A stretch of DNA of 58,921 nucleotides from Legionella santicrucis (GTDB lineage: Bacteria; Pseudomonadota; Gammaproteobacteria; Legionellales; Legionellaceae): assembly GCF_001468135.1 (NCBI RefSeq), contig NZ_LNYU01000081.1:257062-315982 (forward strand). The letters run 5' to 3'. Made by a program: the position numbers and the translations under genes. Within the stretch, counting starts at the first letter, position 1; each line of letters starts with the position of its first letter. The notes under the pieces were generated by a model. That model was not told where the DNA came from. It did not search any database and worked only from the letters and a program-made list of their open reading frames with translations. Shown here one piece after another: positions 53,770-58,921 of this stretch.

Positions 53770-54987
53770 ATGGGCAGAAAAATTAAAGAAGAAGCAACCT
53801 CAAAACATCATAAAAGCCCTTTATGCCGTATCAACAAGCCTACAGCCACTTTAAAAAATACCAAACAAACTTACGAAAGAATTGCCTGTGTATTTCAGGG
53901 AGGTGGTGCATTAGGGGCTTATCAAGTTGGGGCATTTTGCGCTATCCACAAAAAAGGCTACAATCCTGATTTTCTGGCAGGAGTCTCGATCGGCTCCATT
54001 AATAGTGCGATTATTGCCGGCAATCCAAGAAATAAACAAATTGAAAAATTAACTGCATTTTGGGATACCATTGTACCCAAAATATGGACAGATATATTTT
54101 ATGAGAAAGAAATTCCAAATTTTTTACATCATGTGCACAATCAAATGGGCGCTATGCATGCAGTTCTCTATGGTTTGGAGGGTTTTTTTAAACCACGTGT
54201 TATTCCACCCACTCCCATAACTTATGATACACCTGATAACCTCAGTTATTATGATACCTCCATTCTCAAAAAGACATTAGAAAATTTAATTGATTTTGAT
54301 CGCATTAATGATAAAAAAGTGACCCTCTGTCTGGGAGCAGTCAATCTGTCATCTGGTGAAATGGAGTTTTTTAATAATCAAAAAATGACCATTACACCAG
54401 AGCATGTTATGGCAAGTGGAGCTCTTCCTCCAGGCTTCCCAGCAATTAAACTTGGTGATGATTATTATTGGGATGGTGGTATTTATGCAAATACGCCCCT
54501 TGTAACCGTGCTGGATGCCTTACCAGAACTGGATACATTATGTTTTGTAGTTGATTGCTTCAGTCTGCGCGGACGATTACCGCAAACTATGGATGAACTT
54601 GAGGAAAGACAAAAAGACATTCGTTATGCCAGTCACTCTCGACGGCTCACAAATGTTTACACCAGCCGCCAAAACTTACAGGCAGCCATACAGTTTTTAG
54701 GTGAAAAATTAAGTCCAGAAGCAAAAAAAGATCCTGAAGTTCAAAAAATACTTGAATTGGGGCATAGCAAACATTTCAGCGTGGTGCATATCATTTATCG
54801 CGGTACTCCTTTTGCCCATTCATTCAAAGATTATAACTTTGTTCGCTCGGCGATTAATTATCGTATGAAAACAGGTTATGAAAATGCAATGGAGGTGCTT
54901 AAAAATCCTGATTGGGAAAATAAATCCAGTAAAGCTTTGGCTTGCTCCATCTATGGCGTACCACCTGATTATTTTGAACAACATTAG
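53770..54987 (+). CDS. Patatin-like phospholipase
   Basis: A 405-residue patatin-domain lipid acyl hydrolase. The oxyanion-hole GGGALGAYQVG, the nucleophile Ser in GVSIGSINSAI, and the catalytic Asp in WDGGIYANTPL (a DGG) are present. It should hydrolyse phospholipids or lysophospholipids. The DUF3734-type C-terminal extension (about 290-400, HSRRLTNVYTSRQNL...) is seen in many proteobacterial patatins. I take the ATG at 53770; a TTG at 53737 is in frame. No signal peptide, so it is intracellular or delivered by another route. Confidence 0.9.
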   Translation: MGRKIKEEATSKHHKSPLCRINKPTATLKNTKQTYERIACVFQGGGALGAYQVGAFCAIHKKGYNPDFLAGVSIGSINSAIIAGNPRNKQIEKLTAFWDTIVPKIWTDIFYEKEIPNFLHHVHNQMGAMHAVLYGLEGFFKPRVIPPTPITYDTPDNLSYYDTSILKKTLENLIDFDRINDKKVTLCLGAVNLSSGEMEFFNNQKMTITPEHVMASGALPPGFPAIKLGDDYYWDGGIYANTPLVTVLDALPELDTLCFVVDCFSLRGRLPQTMDELEERQKDIRYASHSRRLTNVYTSRQNLQAAIQFLGEKLSPEAKKDPEVQKILELGHSKHFSVVHIIYRGTPFAHSFKDYNFVRSAINYRMKTGYENAMEVLKNPDWENKSSKALACSIYGVPPDYFEQH

Positions 54988-55079
54988 AGTCTTTTCAAAC
55001 ACACTAAAAAGATACGAAACCATAGCTGTATGTGAGTATCATAAATTCTTAAGAATAAACGATACTCACAAATAACTGA

Positions 55080-57038
55080 TTAGGTACTTGGATTTACAGC
55101 AAGACCCGATGCCCCAGTAATTGTGGCGCTGCCCTGAGTACAGTTGTTAAGCCCCCCATTATTATTCATGTCACAACTAGTTACCGTATTTGGAGTAGTT
55201 ACATACAACTGAGGCTGACTGTGACCAGCAACAATTTTCTCACCAAAAGCAATATTACTTCCGAAAACTATCCCATTCCCCGTAGAAGTTAGGGAAAGAC
55301 TACACTGCATCGGAGATGTACTGGGATTACATATAAAAATATTTCCTCTAGTTGAATCTCCATTTTGATTGCCCACCATGTAAAGAAGATTATGGGTAGG
55401 ATTAAAGACTATATTACCGAAAAACCAATTACTAAAATTCAAAGTCATTGGTCTTGGTATGCAATTATTAGTTGTCAAATCACACTCATAAATCCCATCT
55501 TGCAAAGTACCAGCGTTAAACCCATTATAGCTTACATAAGCTTTTTGATTATCAGCACTGAGCGTAATCCCAGGAGCAACAACACCAGGGTTAAAAGTAA
55601 AAATAGAATGGCAATTAGTAAATAATCCGGAGGTACTATCTACATCACAAGAATAAAGACTGGATGGAGTAGCAGGCGCAGACGCCATAATGTTTGTTGT
55701 AAAATAAGCCTTTCCACTGGTACTCAGAGCTAAACTCAACAACGAGTGTGTGGAATCATCTGCTGGAGTGCATCCAGCCAAATTACCTTGTGGCGTTATA
55801 TTGCATACAATAACAGGAAGAGGATTACCCTGGCTATCAAACTGAACCAAATAAGCTTTACTACCAGTAGAATTAATGACTATTTGAATAATTGACTGGG
55901 TAAAATTATAATCTCCCGTTTGTTGGCATGCCGTATCAAAACTTCCATTGGTAATAGTACAAAGATTTACATAAGGAGATGTTGATGCACCTACGTATGC
56001 AAGAGAACCCATTGTATTGTTCGTAACAATAATACGTACAGAAACACTAGAGGTTGTATTACTTCCCGAAATATTTACAAAAACATCCTCGGCCGTATTA
56101 CCAGGAAAAAATCCAAAGATGCAGCTTTGGTTCGCCGATAATGTATTAGTGCATGTCGTATTAGAAGAATCAATAGTAACATGACTTGTTGAAGGAATTG
56201 CAGCATTTAAACCTTCAACTGCTGTTGTAGCAGAGGTATTTTGTACTGATACCTGGCCAGAAGCACCATTCACAGTGAGGGTTAATTGGGTTGGATTAAC
56301 CGTGATCGTGGCTTGGCTTGCGGACGACACTTTAACCTCTACTGGAATTGCAGATGTAACATTGCTTCCTGTTATTTCTATATTAACATCTTCTACCGTA
56401 TTACCTGGAAGAAATGCAAAAATACATGATTGATTTGCTGGTAGTGTATTGCTACATGTAGTATGAGTAGGATCTACAGTAAGATGGCTGCCTTGTGGGA
56501 TCATGGCAGTCAAACCTTCCACTGCGGTTGTAGCAGAGGTATTTTGTACGGTAACCTGCCCATAATTTCCGCCAACTGTAAGATTTAACACGTTTGGACT
56601 AACAGTTATACTTGCTGTTGGACCGGTAACCTTAGTTACTTGCAAAAGATTTCCGGGGCTAGGTTGATAGCATTGATTTAGATTTGGTGTCCCGTTAGGG
56701 TTTTTCTGGCAAAGAGAGGGGCCACCAAAAACACCATTTGTGGGTAAGGCATTACCGGTCACAATCAACTCTAAATTGCACACTCCCTTACCTTGAACAA
56801 CACAAGGAGCGGTTTGGCTTATTCCTGGAATAGGCTCAATAACCAAGCTATGTGGTTTAGGGGAATGATTTTGAACGATGTATTTAATGGTTGCGTTTCC
56901 CGTACTACTTACTTTTACCACGGGCGGAAAATTATTGTCGGATGTAAATGTCCATAAAGGACTTTGTGCCTGTGCTATCGTTACCATTGAAAATAACAAC
57001 ACCCCAGTAATTGTTTTATTTATTGATAGTCTTTTCAT
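55080..57038 (-). CDS. Secreted protein with two tandem repeats and a beta-propeller-like region
   Basis: A 652-residue secreted protein. The signal peptide ends near residue 24 (IAQA). Two tandem repeats of about 101 residues follow (roughly residues 150-345), each containing QNTSATTAVEGL, a Cys pair and NQSCIF...PGNT. The repeats are also clear in DNA, 303 bp apart. The C-terminal half (about 350-650) has short YVGxSTSPYVNLC-type strands like YncE/NHL beta-propellers, again with paired Cys. I take the ATG at 57038 with AAGGA at proper spacing. Likely surface or extracellular; function unknown. Confidence 0.75.
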   Translation of the reverse strand: MKRLSINKTITGVLLFSMVTIAQAQSPLWTFTSDNNFPPVVKVSSTGNATIKYIVQNHSPKPHSLVIEPIPGISQTAPCVVQGKGVCNLELIVTGNALPTNGVFGGPSLCQKNPNGTPNLNQCYQPSPGNLLQVTKVTGPTASITVSPNVLNLTVGGNYGQVTVQNTSATTAVEGLTAMIPQGSHLTVDPTHTTCSNTLPANQSCIFAFLPGNTVEDVNIEITGSNVTSAIPVEVKVSSASQATITVNPTQLTLTVNGASGQVSVQNTSATTAVEGLNAAIPSTSHVTIDSSNTTCTNTLSANQSCIFGFFPGNTAEDVFVNISGSNTTSSVSVRIIVTNNTMGSLAYVGASTSPYVNLCTITNGSFDTACQQTGDYNFTQSIIQIVINSTGSKAYLVQFDSQGNPLPVIVCNITPQGNLAGCTPADDSTHSLLSLALSTSGKAYFTTNIMASAPATPSSLYSCDVDSTSGLFTNCHSIFTFNPGVVAPGITLSADNQKAYVSYNGFNAGTLQDGIYECDLTTNNCIPRPMTLNFSNWFFGNIVFNPTHNLLYMVGNQNGDSTRGNIFICNPSTSPMQCSLSLTSTGNGIVFGSNIAFGEKIVAGHSQPQLYVTTPNTVTSCDMNNNGGLNNCTQGSATITGASGLAVNPST

Positions 57039-57446
57039 ACCCATGTCCTTTTGTAAAGATATGTAAGATTTAAAAGATTAGATTTCTGTGCTGCATCAAA
57101 CTCATCTCTATCCTGGTGCTGGATGAAATTTTCATTTGTACTCCATTCTCCCAAACCAATCCTGTGTTCTAATAATCCTTATCTAACTCCAATATTTCAG
57201 AAATGAAAAAGGAGTTTTTTGTCATTAATGCTTATGCATCGAAATAACTTATCCCCTTGTTCTTGATTAAAAAATATAACTCCATAGATCTAAGAGCATT
57301 ATCTATAGTATTCTAAAATTTTGTATATTTAAAGAATGTTCGCTTCTCGAGGTTGCCTGCTGCGAATAAACGCTAACTCATTTTACAAAATATACTTTTT
57401 AAACTAATACTAAATTACAAAGGTAACGGAATACAGTTAGATCATA
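57039..57446. other. Divergent intergenic region, about 400 bp
   Basis: It separates the secreted repeat protein from the DUF945 gene. It should hold both promoters, but I see no clear -35/-10 pair, known regulator site, ncRNA or stable hairpin. Confidence 0.5.
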
Positions 57447-58853
57447 ATGAAAAAATGGATTGAATTTCTCGTATCTCTAGTAGTAATTATTCTTATTACT
57501 TATGATCTCATGGGCCTGATGGTGAAAGGCACTCTAAATAAAATCATCAATACAATGCCCCAGAATTCAATAATGAGTGTTCAGCTTGATAAGTTCCAAC
57601 ATGGTTGGTTCTCATCTAAAGCGCTATGGGTATTCAAAATGCATATCCCAGCCCAAACGATTACAGATAAAAATGGCGTCCCCCAAACAGAACCTCCTCT
57701 TGATTTTGAAGTAACGCTACCTATTACGCTCAAACATGGTCCCGTTTTTTTTACAAATGATGGAATACGTTTTGGCATTGGCGCAATTACAACGCAACCT
57801 GAAACTCATTATGGGGCATTCATCAATTTTTTAAACCAGATCATTATAAAATACAACCTCCCATCTTTTGGAATACGTACTAAAGAAGCACCCAATAATG
57901 GCGAATTTCAATTTAATTGGATGGGCTTAAATGCTTTACTTCGTCTTTCTTCAGATATAGATAATTTAGATAGCTATTTAAAATTCTATGGCATTGATGG
58001 TTCTGGCAATAATTCTGTCTTTAAAATAGGTACACTAACTTATACATTTAATTCAAAACGCATTCAGGAGTGGTTATGGGTTGGTCAATCCCATTTTAAT
58101 ATTTCTTCTATTTCCGTAACCTCTAACAACCAAAACATATTAGATTTGAAGGAGTTTGATTTCATTTTAAGTTCTGATGTCACAAATGAAATACTAAACT
58201 TTGATTGCAAACTTTCATTACAAAAATTATTGGCCAACAATCAAAATTATAGCCCGGCTATATTGAAATTAAGTTTAAAAAATTTAGATCCAGAAGTTAT
58301 GGCTAAGCTCAATAAACAAACATTCAGTATGTTACAAAACAGCGATTCTCATCTTGTGGCATTAGGTTTAGCTACTGAATTACCGAAGCTTCTTAGTAAG
58401 GGGCCAATATTAGAACTTTCTGAAATGACCATCAATTTACCTGAAGGAAAAATTGTAGGTAATTTTAAAATATCACTTCCGCAAACAAAAATAAATGACT
58501 TATCCAAAGCGATGCAACAGGCTCAAGGTCAAGGTTATTTTAAAGCCCCTATTACTATAGTAAAAGAGCTGATGGCTTCATCAATTAAAAGTAATTTAAG
58601 TCAACAAGCGGAGCAAACTTCTCAAAACCCAAGTACGTTGCCTCAATCTCCTGCGAATCCAACATCAATTGCAACCGATTTAGATGAAGAGGCAAAGAAT
58701 CAAACCAATCAAATATTACAAAATTTGGTTGAGAAAGATTTTTTAAAAATTAAAGACAAAGATTATATACTTCAATTTAAATTAGAAAACCAACAGCTTA
58801 TTGTGAATGGAAAATTATTTACTCCAGATATGTTGACCTTTCCCCTAAATTAG
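57447..58853 (+). CDS. DUF945/YdgA-family protein
   Basis: A 468-residue protein with an N-terminal membrane anchor (about residues 6-27) and the DUF945 fold, including the FQHGWFSSKA region close to the N-terminus and the C-terminal lipid-transfer-like beta repeats. Members are periplasmic, inner-membrane-anchored proteins of unclear role. A low-complexity Ser/Gln/Pro linker lies at about 385-415. Length matches the family. Last complete gene of the window. Confidence 0.8.
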   Translation: MKKWIEFLVSLVVIILITYDLMGLMVKGTLNKIINTMPQNSIMSVQLDKFQHGWFSSKALWVFKMHIPAQTITDKNGVPQTEPPLDFEVTLPITLKHGPVFFTNDGIRFGIGAITTQPETHYGAFINFLNQIIIKYNLPSFGIRTKEAPNNGEFQFNWMGLNALLRLSSDIDNLDSYLKFYGIDGSGNNSVFKIGTLTYTFNSKRIQEWLWVGQSHFNISSISVTSNNQNILDLKEFDFILSSDVTNEILNFDCKLSLQKLLANNQNYSPAILKLSLKNLDPEVMAKLNKQTFSMLQNSDSHLVALGLATELPKLLSKGPILELSEMTINLPEGKIVGNFKISLPQTKINDLSKAMQQAQGQGYFKAPITIVKELMASSIKSNLSQQAEQTSQNPSTLPQSPANPTSIATDLDEEAKNQTNQILQNLVEKDFLKIKDKDYILQFKLENQQLIVNGKLFTPDMLTFPLN

Positions 58854-58883
58854 TACCACTTCCCTGATGAGATTCGTTATCTT

Positions 58884-58917
58884 ATGCCACTCGCTTTGCA
58901 TACACAACAGGTGGCAT
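58884..58917 (+). terminator. Short inverted repeat after the DUF945 gene
   Basis: ATGCCAC (58884-58890) pairs with GTGGCAT (58911-58917) around a 20-nt loop, 31 bases after the stop. No T-run before the window ends, so termination is only possible. Confidence 0.35.
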
Positions 58918-58921
58918 GTAG

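Noticed and set aside
55080..57038. Repeated DNA considered as a CRISPR or IS
   Set aside because: The two copies are in-frame protein repeats of about 303 bp, not short direct repeats with spacers or terminal inverted repeats.

Overview
The window is strongly AT-rich bacterial chromosome, and gene content points to a Legionella-like gammaproteobacterium. The grounds are a single-gene MaoC-Pta fusion followed by ackA, a class I PHA synthase, Kup with a cyclic-nucleotide-binding partner, a HlyD/FUSC/NodT-type efflux set, a DUF945 protein, and several long coiled-coil or leucine-rich-repeat (LRR) proteins with no bacterial housekeeping role, which look like Dot/Icm effector candidates. I saw no rRNA, tRNA or CRISPR array. 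Genus assignment is inference from gene content; no marker gene is present.

Layout. 0.1-2.8 kb is accessory: a large unknown protein whose natural start is separated from the rest by a 9-A run, a decayed transposition ATPase remnant, and an LRR gene broken by an in-frame TAG. 2.9-10.6 kb holds an OprP/O-type porin, a Nudix hydrolase, a secreted GH45-like protein, a methyltransferase, a 2-hydroxyacid dehydrogenase with a PLP decarboxylase, and an AA10 lytic polysaccharide monooxygenase (LPMO). 10.7-16.9 kb carries maoC-pta/ackA and a three-gene efflux operon. 17-22.3 kb is a mix: trmL, a Cys-rich secreted protein, a HAD phosphatase, an ArfB-like GGQ protein and a J-domain protein.

22.4-30.2 kb is the most interesting block. 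It contains a complete-looking, Fur-box-controlled metallophore locus built around a perfect 21-bp palindrome between two divergent operons. One arm encodes a FecB-type binding protein and an opine dehydrogenase. The other encodes a SbnI/SerK-like serine kinase, an SbnA-like amino-acid condensing synthase, two FecCD permeases, a FecE ATPase and an MFS exporter. Combining SbnA-type chemistry with an opine dehydrogenase, instead of SbnB plus NIS synthetases, predicts a small aminopolycarboxylate (opine-type) metallophore, possibly undescribed.

30.3-34.9 kb begins with an effector-like coiled-coil protein and then becomes a decay zone: small ORFs, a perfect 17-bp hairpin, a higBA toxin-antitoxin pair with a clear palindromic operator, a GNAT gene cut by a transposase remnant, a GIY-YIG gene with a premature TGA, and a DinB C-terminal fragment. 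34.8-38 kb has divergent alkB and phaC. 38-47.8 kb includes kup and its cNMP-domain partner, a Bcr/CflA transporter, an intron reverse-transcriptase remnant, an unknown 616-aa protein and an EamA transporter. 48.2-58.9 kb carries a divergent P-type ATPase with a long hairpin in its leader, a patatin-like phospholipase, a secreted protein with internal repeats, and a DUF945 protein.
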